A DNA stretch of 64,000 bases from Thermoproteota archaeon (GTDB lineage: Archaea; Thermoproteota; Thermoprotei_A; Sulfolobales; Acidilobaceae). The position numbers were made by a program, and so were the translations under genes. The notes under the pieces were generated by a model. The model saw only the letters and a program-made list of their open reading frames with translations, searched no databases and was not told where the DNA came from. Location: positions 16,269 to 80,268 of the forward strand of contig JAUQQR010000002.1 of assembly GCA_030549835.1 (NCBI GenBank). Direction: 5' to 3'. Within the stretch, counting starts at the first letter, position 1, and each line of letters starts with the position of its first letter. Below, piece by piece: positions 16,980 to 26,090 of the stretch.

Positions 16980-17090
16980 TTTAGTCTTTTCTTCCTTAAT
17001 TGCTTCCCATCTTTACTCTATTTAGCTAGCTTTGTAAGCTTTATTGCAGAACTCTGGAAAACTCATAAAGCATATGAGGAGCTCTGAACT
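16980..17090 (-). repeat. Intergenic repeat, second copy of the 5.64-5.77 kb unit
   Basis: TTTATTTAGCTAGC..GTAAGCTTTATTG..GGAAAACTCATAAAGCATATGAGGAGCT lines up with 5.67-5.77 kb at roughly three of four bases in the same orientation. In the other copy it runs into a TnpB-like tail, so this is probably the outer end of such an element. The remaining part of the 430-bp gap (17091-17388) has no gene; a CATGGAGGAGGTCAG at about 17187-17201 echoes the element ends at 14.48 and 25.83 kb. Confidence 0.45.
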
Positions 17091-17388
17091 GTGTGAGGAT
17101 ATGGATAATGTGTCTGAGACTATGCGTAGGGCTAAACCAGGGCAGGAGCAGGGACTATAAACCTTCCCTAGAAGCTAATTAGAGCATGGAGGAGGTCAGT
17201 ATATTCGTTATAGGGGGATGTTTCAGCTAAATAGTATTAATGTAATGATGCGATAGCTGCTATAGCTTTTGTTTTTATGTATTCCTTGGTGATTGGTTTA
17301 AACTTAAATTATGGGTCGAGGGCTCATATGTTTGGATTTAAACTCATTTATACTCCTAGTATAGCATAGCTTATATGGTGTATGGTAC

Positions 17389-18387
17389 ATGTATATAGGT
17401 GTTAACTTTACTAGAGCTAGAGAAGTTGGCAGGCTACTATCACGTATAGCTTCTAATCTAGAAGTAGATATGTTCCTAGATACTGACTATTATCCCTCAG
17501 CTAGTGCTAGTAGGAGAACTATAACAGCATACTTCCTAGTAATGGTGGCTATGGATCATAGATTAAGTAGGCCTGGTAAGCCATATGAGGCTGTTATCGA
17601 TGGTAAAGTGTATCATGGGGCAGATCTACTATATAGGCTTGGTAGTATGAGGTTAAATGATGATCCAGGCTTCTTTGAGGCTGAGAGGTTAGCTAAAGTA
17701 ACTACTAGGGATATTATAGACTGGCTTACACTTAATGGTAAGCTAAATGTTAAGCCTCCAGATCCAGATATTAGAGCTGAGCTCTTGAGAGATATTGGCT
17801 TAAAGCTATATAAGCTATTTGATGGAGATCCATATAATATTATTATAGAGTCTAGAGGTAGACTTAGAGACTCTACGGGAGGCTTCCTTAACATCATTAA
17901 AGTATTTAAAGCATACCAGGACCCTGTAGAGAAGAAAGCGTTACTACTAGCAAAATTCCTTGAGAGGAGGGGAGTATTAGAGATAACAGACCAGTATAAT
18001 AAGGAGGTTCCGGTAGATAATCATTTAGTTAGAATAGCTTTAAGAACAGGAATAGTTGAGGTTGATGATGAGACTATTGAGGCTATAGCTGCTGGAGTAG
18101 AGTTTGAAGAGGAGAGAGACATAATCCTTAGGTTTACTACTAGGAGAGCCTATAAGGAGGTTTCAATAGCCTCAGTCTTAGACCCATTCATACTAGATGA
18201 TATACTATGGAGTTTTGGTAGGAGATGCTGTACTAGAGATAAGCCTACATGTAGAGACTCTTGTAGAGCTGAGTGTATAAAGCTTAGAGGATGTAATGGG
18301 GGCTGTATTCTATCTCCTATATGTAGAGCATTTAGGGAACCTAAGTATATGGTTCCAGAGCATAACTTTATAACGTTCTGGTATTAA
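17389..18387 (+). CDS. Conserved archaeal Fe-S cysteine-cluster protein, possibly HhH-GPD glycosylase-like
   Basis: 332 residues, mostly helical. A phrase VPVDNHLVRIALRTGIVEV near 210-228 resembles the segment of HhH-GPD DNA glycosylases that carries a catalytic or DNA-contacting Asp (P-V-D-x-H-V-x-R), and the C-terminus has many cysteines (CCTRDKPTCRDSC, then CIKLRGCNGGC and CRAF, about 279-311) that could hold an iron-sulphur cluster, as in endonuclease III. The N-terminal part has FLVMVAMDHRLS and YHGADLLYRLG. I recognise it as a conserved archaeal type but not its function; the DNA repair link is inference. ATG start about 40 bp after a TATA-like stretch. Confidence 0.5.
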   Translation: MYIGVNFTRAREVGRLLSRIASNLEVDMFLDTDYYPSASASRRTITAYFLVMVAMDHRLSRPGKPYEAVIDGKVYHGADLLYRLGSMRLNDDPGFFEAERLAKVTTRDIIDWLTLNGKLNVKPPDPDIRAELLRDIGLKLYKLFDGDPYNIIIESRGRLRDSTGGFLNIIKVFKAYQDPVEKKALLLAKFLERRGVLEITDQYNKEVPVDNHLVRIALRTGIVEVDDETIEAIAAGVEFEEERDIILRFTTRRAYKEVSIASVLDPFILDDILWSFGRRCCTRDKPTCRDSCRAECIKLRGCNGGCILSPICRAFREPKYMVPEHNFITFWY

Positions 18388-18434
18388 TTTAAAGGTCTTT
18401 ACCTACTCTTAATAATTAAGGGTTCTAGTACACT

Positions 18435-19613
18435 ATGTCTAATGTCATCTTAGTAAGATATGGGGAAATAGCTATTAAAGGTGTTAGGACTAGGAGGAGT
18501 ATGGAGAATTTATTAGCTAATACTCTAAGATTAGCATTAGAGAAGTTTAATGTAAAAGCTGAAATTACTGTCTCAGAAGGTAGGATATTTATATGGAATC
18601 CTTCAGATATTGAGGGCGCTATTAAGGCATCTAGTAGAGTATTTGGAGTTAAGAGTATCTCACCAGCATATTTTCTCAAGTTCTCAGATCTAGAAGATTT
18701 GATAGATAGAGCTTTAGAATTCTTCTCTCCTAGAGTTAAGGGTAAGATATTTAGAGTTAGAGCTAGACGTGTAGGCTCCCATAACTTCACTAGTAAGGAT
18801 GTAGAGAAGCTTCTAGGATCTAAACTCTTAGAGAGTGGAGCTTTAAGAGTTGACCTTGAGAATCCAGAGTATACAGCTTACTTAGAGATTAGGGGTCTTA
18901 TAGCTTTCCTATATGACACTATAATTGATGGGCCTGGAGGGTTACCCTTAGGGAGTGAGGGTACGGTACTTGTACTCTTTAGTGGAGGCTTTGATTCTAC
19001 AGTTACGAGCTGGAGGCTTATGAGGAGAGGTTGTAGAGTACACTTATTACACTATGATATAGGTTTCCCAGAGACTGTTAGAGTGGCTATTGAGGTAGCA
19101 AAATACCTAGCAGATAACTGGAGCTTTGGACACTCAATGAGACTTTTCATTATAAACTTTAGGGGGCCTGTTAGAATAGTTAATGGTCTAGTCTCTCCAC
19201 CATACAGGACTTTAGTAATTAGGAGGCTTATGATGGAGTATGCTGTAAGTTTAGCTGAGAAGATTGGAGCAGAAGCTATAGCCACTGGAGAGTCTATAGG
19301 CCAGGTAGCAAGCCAGACTATTAGGAATCTATACCTGCTAGGTAGAAATTTAAGACTCCCGGTTTTAAGACCACTATTAGGGTCTGATAAAGATGAGATT
19401 ATTAAGGAATCTATAAGAATTGGAACTTATGATTTAAACAAGAAACAGGTAGAAGTATGTGGATTAGCCGCTACACCTACACCTAGAGGTAACCCTAAGA
19501 GATTTGAGAAGGAGTATGATAAAGTCTCTGACATCATAGTTCCAGATCCTATAGAGATTAATCTTACGAGCGAATCTTTAGATAGTATACTGAGTAAGCT
19601 TAAGCTAGGATGA
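18435..19613 (+). CDS. thiI: tRNA 4-thiouridine synthetase ThiI
   Basis: Adenylates U8 of tRNA for sulphur transfer. N-terminal ferredoxin-like and THUMP domain (about 1-165; RYGEIAIKG at the start), PP-loop FSGGFDS at about 183-189, and VEVCGLAATPTPRGNP near 342-357 with the conserved Cys. No C-terminal rhodanese domain, as usual in archaea, so sulphur must come from another carrier. 392 residues. The stop overlaps the next ATG by four bases (ATGA). Confidence 0.92.
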   Translation: MSNVILVRYGEIAIKGVRTRRSMENLLANTLRLALEKFNVKAEITVSEGRIFIWNPSDIEGAIKASSRVFGVKSISPAYFLKFSDLEDLIDRALEFFSPRVKGKIFRVRARRVGSHNFTSKDVEKLLGSKLLESGALRVDLENPEYTAYLEIRGLIAFLYDTIIDGPGGLPLGSEGTVLVLFSGGFDSTVTSWRLMRRGCRVHLLHYDIGFPETVRVAIEVAKYLADNWSFGHSMRLFIINFRGPVRIVNGLVSPPYRTLVIRRLMMEYAVSLAEKIGAEAIATGESIGQVASQTIRNLYLLGRNLRLPVLRPLLGSDKDEIIKESIRIGTYDLNKKQVEVCGLAATPTPRGNPKRFEKEYDKVSDIIVPDPIEINLTSESLDSILSKLKLG

Positions 19614-20062
19614 TGTATGTGGTGAACGCGTTATCCTTCAAGTGGTTTAAGGGTTTTATTAGGATTGAGTTGTTAAGTGATGGTTTAGTAGTTAGAGCTC
19701 TAAAGTCTAGCATAATGCTCGAGCCTAGAGTAATTCAAACCATAAACTTAGACTATCATCTTAGAGAGTTTAAGTCTAAGAGAGATAAGGTGATATACTT
19801 AGATTTAAAATCTAAGCTTACTGGTGAGTCTAGATCTGCGCGTGTAATGGCTTATAATAGTGATCATGATACCTACTTAGGCCCCTATTGGCTAGTTTAT
19901 ACTCTAATAGGAGATCTCCCCTACCTTACAATATACTCTCAGCCAGGCGCTCTATACGATTACGTTATCTTATCGATAGATAAGATTATGGTTAAGACTA
20001 ATAGTAGGAGGGAGGTCTATATATTAGATGAGAATGGATCTAGAAAGCTTATGCTATTATAA
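19610..20062 (+). CDS. Hypothetical protein co-translated with thiI
   Basis: 150 residues, no membrane segment. Starts MMYVVNALSFKWFKGFIRI and consists mostly of alternating strands; nothing catalytic is visible. Overlap with thiI (ATGATG) suggests a shared message; it may assist tRNA modification, but this rests on position only. A second ATG three bases on is an equivalent start. Confidence 0.55.
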   Translation: MMYVVNALSFKWFKGFIRIELLSDGLVVRALKSSIMLEPRVIQTINLDYHLREFKSKRDKVIYLDLKSKLTGESRSARVMAYNSDHDTYLGPYWLVYTLIGDLPYLTIYSQPGALYDYVILSIDKIMVKTNSRREVYILDENGSRKLMLL

Positions 20063-20107
20063 TTTTAAACTTTCAACTCTAGTATTTATTGGCTGGGTTG
20101 TAATTAT

Positions 20108-20995
20108 ATGGTTGATATACTAATAACAGGATCTCTAATATTCACTGGTGAAGAGATCATTAAGAATGGCTACGTCTATATAAGTAATGGCCGTGTAGAG
20201 GCTGTAGGTGAGGGGGTAGTCCCAGAAGAGTATACTTACGCTACGCTCTTAATTGGAGGAACTGGGAGAATTATAGTTCCAGGACTAGCAGCTATAGCTA
20301 GTGTAGCCTCATATCCATTAAGGTTTAAGAAGCCTAGTATGAGGGATAGAGTTAACTTTTATAGAGAAACTGGGATTAAAAATCTTTTATTAGCAGCACT
20401 TCCAGCTATATATGAGCTTCATATGAGTGGAGTTACTGTAATAATAGCTGAAGGTTTAACAGTAGAGCTCCCCCTAGAGTTATCTAAGCTAATTGGGGGA
20501 TTCTACGGGTTAGCTATTCCAGCTTGTAGTGGTATAGAACCCATGTATACTCCCGGCCTTGCTTCTATTATTAAGCTATCTTCTAGAGACTGTGAGGGTG
20601 AGGCTGAGATAATAGAAATTAATGAGAGAGGATATAAGGGCTCTAAGCCTGTACTTAGCTTATTTAATACAATATCTTATAGTATACCAGCTTCCACTAT
20701 AGAAGATCCATGGGTAGAGAATTTAGAGTTAAGGAGGGCATTAATGCTACCTCCGTCAACTATAAAGCCTGGTAAGTTAGCGGAGATAGCAGTATATGAT
20801 GTTAGTAAACCACCAGCAATGCTCTTAGACATGGCATCAGAGCAGGATGTAATGAAGATATATAAGAGTGGAGCAAAACTTGAAACGCTAATAGCTGGAG
20901 AAGATATACTCGTAGATGGTGGAGATCACCTCTATATAGTTGAGAAACATTTTAGAGAAGCTAGAGCCCTAGCAGAGAAGCTCCTAAGTAGATAA
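20108..20995 (+). CDS. Amidohydrolase-fold protein lacking the metal-binding histidines
   Basis: The edges of the amidohydrolase beta-sandwich are recognisable: VDILITGSLIF...NGYVYISNGRVEAVGEG at the N-terminus, GRIIVPGLAAIASV where active enzymes have PGLIDxHxH, and at the end IKPGKLAEIAVYDVSKPP with LETLIAGEDILVDGG. None of the usual His/Asp metal ligands is present, and the barrel is short (295 residues against 400 or more). Probably a non-catalytic paralogue or regulator rather than an enzyme; the frame is intact, so it is under selection. ATG start. Confidence 0.7.
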   Translation: MVDILITGSLIFTGEEIIKNGYVYISNGRVEAVGEGVVPEEYTYATLLIGGTGRIIVPGLAAIASVASYPLRFKKPSMRDRVNFYRETGIKNLLLAALPAIYELHMSGVTVIIAEGLTVELPLELSKLIGGFYGLAIPACSGIEPMYTPGLASIIKLSSRDCEGEAEIIEINERGYKGSKPVLSLFNTISYSIPASTIEDPWVENLELRRALMLPPSTIKPGKLAEIAVYDVSKPPAMLLDMASEQDVMKIYKSGAKLETLIAGEDILVDGGDHLYIVEKHFREARALAEKLLSR

Positions 20996-21124
20996 TACTA
21001 ATTACCATATAATACTTAATACTTACTCCTAGAATACATGGTTATATTAATTGCATGTATACCAGGTAATATTTAATAGTCTCTATGTTCATAAGTTATA
21101 TCATGGTACAAGTTGGTGTAAAAG

Positions 21125-22678
21125 TTGCCTGAGACTGGTAGTTTATACGTAGTTGACTTAGACTCTATACTCGATGGTAGTGTTAGGTCTATTATTGAGA
21201 AGAGTATAGTTAAAGGTAAGATACTAGTACATAAGGCTATTATAGATTATTTAAGCTTAGAGGCTAGTAGTGGTAGGACACTCGGCTTTACTGGCTTAGA
21301 GGAACTTAAGAAAATACTAGATTATAATGGTCAATATGTTGAGATTAGTGTTGTTGATGAAGAGAGGAGGCCATATAAAGATTTAGATAGGAGTACTGTT
21401 AAGAGTATTATAAGAGATTATGCTTGGAAAATTGGAGGAATACTTATAACGTCTGATAAAGTTCAAGCTGCTACAGCTCAAGCTCTAGGTATAAGAACGC
21501 TTTTCTCAGCTAAGGATGAACAAGTTAAGCTTAAATTCGAGCATTTCTTTGACTTAAAAACTATGAGTGTACATCTTAAGGAGGGGGCTCCTCCCTTAGC
21601 TAAAGTTGGTAGTCCTGGTAGGTGGGTATTTGTTAAGCTTAGAGAGGAGGCTATAAGTAGAGCTGAGCTTGAAGAGATGGCTAGGGAAATTATTGAAGCA
21701 GCTTCACGTGGCTATGGGTATGTTGAGATTGATAGGCTAGGGTCGACTATAGTACAACTTGGGGATTACAGGATAATCATAGCTAGGCCTCCATTTAGTA
21801 ATGGCTGGGAGATAACAGCTGTTAGGCCATTAGTTAAGCTTAGACTAGAAGATTATAATTTGCCAGAGAAGCTACTTAGAAGGTTAATGGAGAGAGCTGA
21901 AGGTATATTAATAGCTGGAGCTCCAGGTATGGGTAAGACTACTTTTGCTCAAGCACTAGCAGAGTTCTACTCTAGGCAAGGTAAGATTGTTAAGACTGTA
22001 GAATCTCCGAGAGATATGAGGCTCCCAGCAGTAATAACACAGTATTCTAAGGCTTACGCTGATGTTGGAGAGCTCCACGACATACTACTATTATCGAGGC
22101 CAGACTATACAGTGTTTGATGAGCTTAGAAATGATGAGGACTTTAAACTATATGTTGATTTAAGGCTTGCAGGAATAGGGATGATAGGGGTACTCCACGC
22201 TACATCACCTATAGATGCAATACAGAGGTTTATTAGGAGAGTAGAGCTAGGTATGATACCTAGTATTATAGATACTGTAATATTCATTAATGAGGGCAGA
22301 GTAGAGAAGGCTTACGAGATATCAATGACAGTAAAGCTACCATCAGGACTTAGAGAAGCTGAGCTTACAAGGCCTGTAGTAGAGGTTAGAGACTTTATGA
22401 CAGGAGATTTAGAATTCGAAATCTATATCTTTGGAGAGCAGACTATGGTAGTTCCAGTTAAGGCTACGGGTGGGAGAGGTTATAGCGTAGCCTTAGCTGG
22501 AACTGCTATAGAGGATAGTGTAAGGAAAATCATACCAGAAGCTAGTGTTGAAACTAGAGAGGGGGTTTTAATAGTTAGAATACCTAGACTAGGGGGTAAG
22601 ATAACAGCTAGGAAGATTAAGAGACTTAAGAGTATAGCTGAAGAACATAACCTAAAACTTAGAATAATGCCAGGATAG
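21125..22678 (+). CDS. PINA: PIN-domain, AAA-type ATPase and KH-domain protein
   Basis: PIN domain at 1-150 (YVVDLDSILDG with acidic residues, ILITSDKV), PilT-like ATPase at about 180-410 with P-loop GAPGMGKTT and Walker B YTVFDELRND, and a KH-like C-terminus (VRKIIPEASVE onward). This matches archaeal PINA, shown in Sulfolobus to drive Holliday-junction branch migration with Hjm and Hjc. The next gene, 11 bp on, is hjc, which supports the role. TTG start at 21125. 517 residues is normal for the family. Confidence 0.88.
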   Translation: MPETGSLYVVDLDSILDGSVRSIIEKSIVKGKILVHKAIIDYLSLEASSGRTLGFTGLEELKKILDYNGQYVEISVVDEERRPYKDLDRSTVKSIIRDYAWKIGGILITSDKVQAATAQALGIRTLFSAKDEQVKLKFEHFFDLKTMSVHLKEGAPPLAKVGSPGRWVFVKLREEAISRAELEEMAREIIEAASRGYGYVEIDRLGSTIVQLGDYRIIIARPPFSNGWEITAVRPLVKLRLEDYNLPEKLLRRLMERAEGILIAGAPGMGKTTFAQALAEFYSRQGKIVKTVESPRDMRLPAVITQYSKAYADVGELHDILLLSRPDYTVFDELRNDEDFKLYVDLRLAGIGMIGVLHATSPIDAIQRFIRRVELGMIPSIIDTVIFINEGRVEKAYEISMTVKLPSGLREAELTRPVVEVRDFMTGDLEFEIYIFGEQTMVVPVKATGGRGYSVALAGTAIEDSVRKIIPEASVETREGVLIVRIPRLGGKITARKIKRLKSIAEEHNLKLRIMPG

Positions 22679-22689
22679 GAGTAGTACTT

Positions 22690-23130
22690 ATGGCTAAAAT
22701 TAAGAAGCCGAAAGCTAAAGGTTCTAGAGCTGAGAATGAGCTAGCAATAATACTCTGGAATCTAGGCTATGCAGTAATACGAGGTCCTTCAAGTGGCGGA
22801 GGAGTAAGGAGGAGGTTTCAGCCTGACATAGTGGCTATAAAGAATGGGCATATACTAATATTTGAGGTTAAAACTGGGAGAGAAGGAGAACCTATATATG
22901 TAGAGGCAAGTCAGGTAATAGGAATACAAGAATTTGCTAGAAGATCAAATGGTAAAGCCTATATAGCAGTAAGACTAGCTGGAGGAGAGTGGAGAATACA
23001 TAATATAGATATGTTATCTATAACAAAAGGTGGAAACTATAAGCTTGAAGCACCAGAGAAAGGGTTAAAGATTAGAGATTTAGATGAGACCCTATTCCCT
23101 AAAGATAAGAAAATAACCTCATACCTTTAA
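22690..23130 (+). CDS. hjc: Holliday junction resolvase Hjc
   Basis: Endonuclease that cuts four-way junctions. Catalytic residues visible: Glu15 (GSRAENEL), Asp46 (QPDIVAI), Glu59 and Lys61 (FEVKTG). A GPSSGGG loop lies at 32-38. 146 residues with a short C-terminal tail (DLDETLFPKDKKITSYL) that may hold a partner-binding site; typical Hjc is about 130-145. Directly downstream of PINA, so the recombination complex partners are encoded together. Confidence 0.92.
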   Translation: MAKIKKPKAKGSRAENELAIILWNLGYAVIRGPSSGGGVRRRFQPDIVAIKNGHILIFEVKTGREGEPIYVEASQVIGIQEFARRSNGKAYIAVRLAGGEWRIHNIDMLSITKGGNYKLEAPEKGLKIRDLDETLFPKDKKITSYL

Positions 23131-23284
23131 ACTAAAATATTCTCAATATATATTAATTTTAGCCTAACGTAACTGTTTTGGGGTTTCATATTGGTTTATG
23201 TATTTTAGTATTACTCCTTGGCTATATTAAAAGCTTATAAGTTACCTCTACTATCTTAAATGCAAGTACGTATGATGTAGAGTC

Positions 23285-23400
23285 TGGGGTCGCTCTAAAC
23301 GCCTTTAAAAATAATGCAAGCCCAAGACAAATGCGGGAGAATAAGAGATGAGGCAATGATATCGGAGCTGAACCCCTCCTAGGGTATGGATAGATTCTCT
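23285..23400 (+). repeat. TnpB C-terminal tail remnant (plus strand)
   Basis: Reading from about 23291: VALNAFKNNASPRQMRENKR, stop, GNDIGAEPLLGY. The minus strand at 34.64-34.75 kb gives LNAPKSDESPSGMRGNNR, stop, GNEPISELNP: the same tail, both with a stop at the same spot (TGG to TGA/TAG likely). The 383-bp gap 23131-23513 holds nothing else that I can read as a gene. Confidence 0.6.
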
Positions 23401-23513
23401 TAAGAATTAGCTCTGAGGCTCTAAAATTTCTATGAGAGAGTCCATGAATACTATGAGGGGTAATTAGAAAGTACATTAATGATAACTTATTAGGGTTAAA
23501 TCACAAAGTTATA

Positions 23514-24338
23514 TTGGGTGCAAGTATGGTTAATGGCCAACTTTTAACTCTAGGTCTTCTGATAGCATTAGTAGTAATATTCCTACTTGCAATGTCTATT
23601 AGAGTTATTAGAGAGTATGAGAGATCTGTCGTATTCAGGCTTGGGAGGCTACTAGGAGTTAAGGGTCCAGGGTTATTCTTCTTAATTCCTTTCGTTGACT
23701 CAATGGTTAAAGTTGATCTTAGAGTAGTAGCTATTGATATCCCGGAGCAGAAGGTTATAACTAGGGATAATGTTACTGTAGGTGTAGATGCTGTAGTATA
23801 CTATAAAATCTTGGATCCCGAGAAAGCTGTAACTAAAATTGAGAACTACCACTACGCTGTTTTGATGTTAAGTCAAACTACACTTAGAGATGTAATAGGC
23901 CAGGTCGAGCTAGACGATCTCCTAGCTAAGAGAGAGGAGATTAATAAGAGAATACAGGAAATCCTAGATACACTCACAGATCCTTGGGGTATTAAAGTAA
24001 CAGCTGTAACCTTAAAAGAAGTTAAGTTACCTGAGGGAATGCTAAGAGCTATGGCTAAGCAAGCTGAGGCTGAGAGGTGGAGGAGGTCTAGGATTATAGA
24101 AGCTGAGGGTGAGAGGCAAGCAGCATCTATAATGATTGAAGCTGCAATGATGTATGAGAAACATCCTGTAGCTGTACGTTTAAGAGAATTACAGACTCTA
24201 ATAGAGATTGCTAGAGAAAAGAATATGATTATTGTCACTCCAACACAACTAGGGACAAATGAGACTCTAGCAGTAGCAGCAGGGCTCCTAAGATTACCGC
24301 AACCATCAACTACTCAGGCAGAGTCTAAGACTAAGTAG
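23514..24338 (+). CDS. SPFH/band 7 (stomatin-like) membrane protein
   Basis: One N-terminal membrane helix (about 8-27), then the SPFH domain: IREYERSVVFRLGRLLG, GPGLFFLIPFVD and VDLRVVAIDIPEQKVIT, TRDNVTVGVDAVVYYKI. A helical arm with EAEGERQAASIMIEAA near 190-215 follows. Oligomerises at the membrane. Next gene (13 bp gap) is its standard partner, the NfeD/STOPP protease that cleaves stomatin C-termini in Pyrococcus. TTG 23514 or ATG 23526 as start. Confidence 0.92.
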   Translation: MGASMVNGQLLTLGLLIALVVIFLLAMSIRVIREYERSVVFRLGRLLGVKGPGLFFLIPFVDSMVKVDLRVVAIDIPEQKVITRDNVTVGVDAVVYYKILDPEKAVTKIENYHYAVLMLSQTTLRDVIGQVELDDLLAKREEINKRIQEILDTLTDPWGIKVTAVTLKEVKLPEGMLRAMAKQAEAERWRRSRIIEAEGERQAASIMIEAAMMYEKHPVAVRLRELQTLIEIAREKNMIIVTPTQLGTNETLAVAAGLLRLPQPSTTQAESKTK

Positions 24339-24351
24339 AGTTTAGAGGTAA

Positions 24352-25764
24352 GTGGTGGATCTAATGAGATATCTTTTTTTAATAATCATAGTATCCTTAA
24401 CCATACTATATTTAAATACAGGTATTGCTAGTGCTGAGGGTGGCGATTTAGGATCTGCTTATTGTGGAGTTGTAGAGAAGAATCAGGGGATAATTGGTAG
24501 AGATGCTCCTTATGATAGGGTTGCTGGCCCTAGTGCTATAATTATTAGAGTTGAGGGTGTTATAAGTAGCTGGACATACCAGTATATTATTAGAGCTATT
24601 AGAGAAGCTGAAAGTAGAAATGTACCATTAGTCTTAGAACTAAATACTCCTGGAGGTTTAGTAAATGCTGCTACAGATATAGTTTTAGCTATTAGTAGGA
24701 GTAGAGTACCAGTTATTGGTTATGTTGTTGACAAGTGGGCTGAAAGTGCTGGGACACTTATCCTAGTATCTACGCATATAGCAGCAATGCAGGAGGGTAC
24801 TATTATAGGATCTTTACAACCTGTAAGCTATGACCCAACAACTGGTAGATATGCACCAATTAATGAGACTAAGATACTAAATCCTATAATAAAAACATTA
24901 TGTGAGCATGGGGCCTCTAAGGGTAGGAATGCTACAGCCTTAGTTAGATTTGTCTTACACAATGATAACTATGGTGCGCGTGAGGCTAAGCGATTCAATG
25001 TAATAGATATTATTGCTAATAGTAGAGAAGATCTCCTCAACCAGGTTAATGGACTTGTCGTCCAGGTCTATGGAGGGGATAGAGTGAAATTAGAGCTTAA
25101 TGGTAAATACGAGTTTATAGGTTTAAACCCATCAGAGCTACTTATAAGCATGCTATCAGATCCCTTAATCTCGGGGATACTATTATCTATTGGAGTCTTA
25201 GCTTTAATCTTTAGTATAGCTTCAGCAAATATGCCTGGAGTAGCTCTTGGACTATTAATAGTAATACTAGGCTTACTTGGCACAGGCCTCAACCCTAATA
25301 TAGCATCTCTAGCATTAATAGCCTTAGGAGCTCTACTTATAGCAGTAGAGATATTCACTCCAGGTTTTGGTATAATTGGGGGAACTGGAATAATAATGCT
25401 AGTATTAGGACTAATACTACTACCAGCAGTCCCAGGACCTGAGGGGTTCGCGATAACAGAGAGATACTTAAACCAGGTAATAATATACATATATGCTCTA
25501 GGACTAACCGTAGGGATAACTACAGCATTCATAGTATACAAGATTCTACAAGTGAGGAGAGCAAAACCATATATATGGAGAATAGAGGGGTTAAGAGGGG
25601 AAGCAATAGAAGAAATAAGACCTGGGAAGCCTGGATTTGTTATAGTAGAGGGAGAGTACTGGAAAGCCATAAGTGATGAAGAAATAAAAAGCGGGGATAA
25701 AATAGAAGTTATTAGTAAGGATAACCATATACTTAAAGTTAGAAAATTAAAAGAAAGCAAGTAA
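24352..25764 (+). CDS. NfeD-family membrane serine protease (STOPP, ClpP-class)
   Basis: Signal peptide at 1-28 (ends ASA), ClpP-like protease domain with Ser132 in KWAESAGTL and likely Lys174 in ETKILNP, then four to five membrane helices (about 262-400) and a C-terminal OB-fold NfeD domain (about 410-465, GLRGEAIEEIRPG). Membrane protease that in Pyrococcus acts with the stomatin encoded next door. 470 residues, normal. GTG GTG start pair. Confidence 0.92.
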   Translation: MVDLMRYLFLIIIVSLTILYLNTGIASAEGGDLGSAYCGVVEKNQGIIGRDAPYDRVAGPSAIIIRVEGVISSWTYQYIIRAIREAESRNVPLVLELNTPGGLVNAATDIVLAISRSRVPVIGYVVDKWAESAGTLILVSTHIAAMQEGTIIGSLQPVSYDPTTGRYAPINETKILNPIIKTLCEHGASKGRNATALVRFVLHNDNYGAREAKRFNVIDIIANSREDLLNQVNGLVVQVYGGDRVKLELNGKYEFIGLNPSELLISMLSDPLISGILLSIGVLALIFSIASANMPGVALGLLIVILGLLGTGLNPNIASLALIALGALLIAVEIFTPGFGIIGGTGIIMLVLGLILLPAVPGPEGFAITERYLNQVIIYIYALGLTVGITTAFIVYKILQVRRAKPYIWRIEGLRGEAIEEIRPGKPGFVIVEGEYWKAISDEEIKSGDKIEVISKDNHILKVRKLKESK

Positions 25765-25800
25765 AGCTCTTAACACTCAACTATTACAAACTATTTACAA

Positions 25801-25845
25801 CCTGAAAGTTTCGCCTCTTTAGGGGCGGGGAGGAGGTCGTCTCTA
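25801..25845 (+). ncRNA. Hairpin resembling a TnpB guide-RNA 3' end, no tnpB attached
   Basis: CCTGAAAGTTTCGCCTCTTT then AGGGGCGGGGAGGAGGTCG. CGCCTC (25812-25817) pairs with GGGGCG (25822-25827) around TTTA, followed by the purine run GGGAGGAGGTC that also occurs at 14.48 kb. This is the form of TnpB-element right ends. It lies in a 326-bp gap (25765-26090) with no other gene; the bases after GGTCG would be the host target or guide. Confidence 0.4.
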
Positions 25846-26090
25846 ATGAATTATTGTATTCTAGGAACTCCTACATAATCCTAGCTCAGAGACATGGAAG
25901 CATATAGTTTGAATTTCAATACTCAGAGATATGACCATAAACAATAAAAATATTGTGAGTTAAGTAGATTATAAGAGGATCTTTAACTTTTAGTAATTAT
26001 ATGTAGTGTAGACTTTATTCTCTGATTTATTATTTGTTTTAGCTTACTCTCTGCCTCTAACTATTAATTACGTATTAGTGGTGTTTTAGC

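Noticed and set aside
23222..23476. Minus-strand 84-codon frame between hjc and the stomatin gene
   Set aside because: Antisense to the TnpB tail remnant; low-complexity content and no start context.
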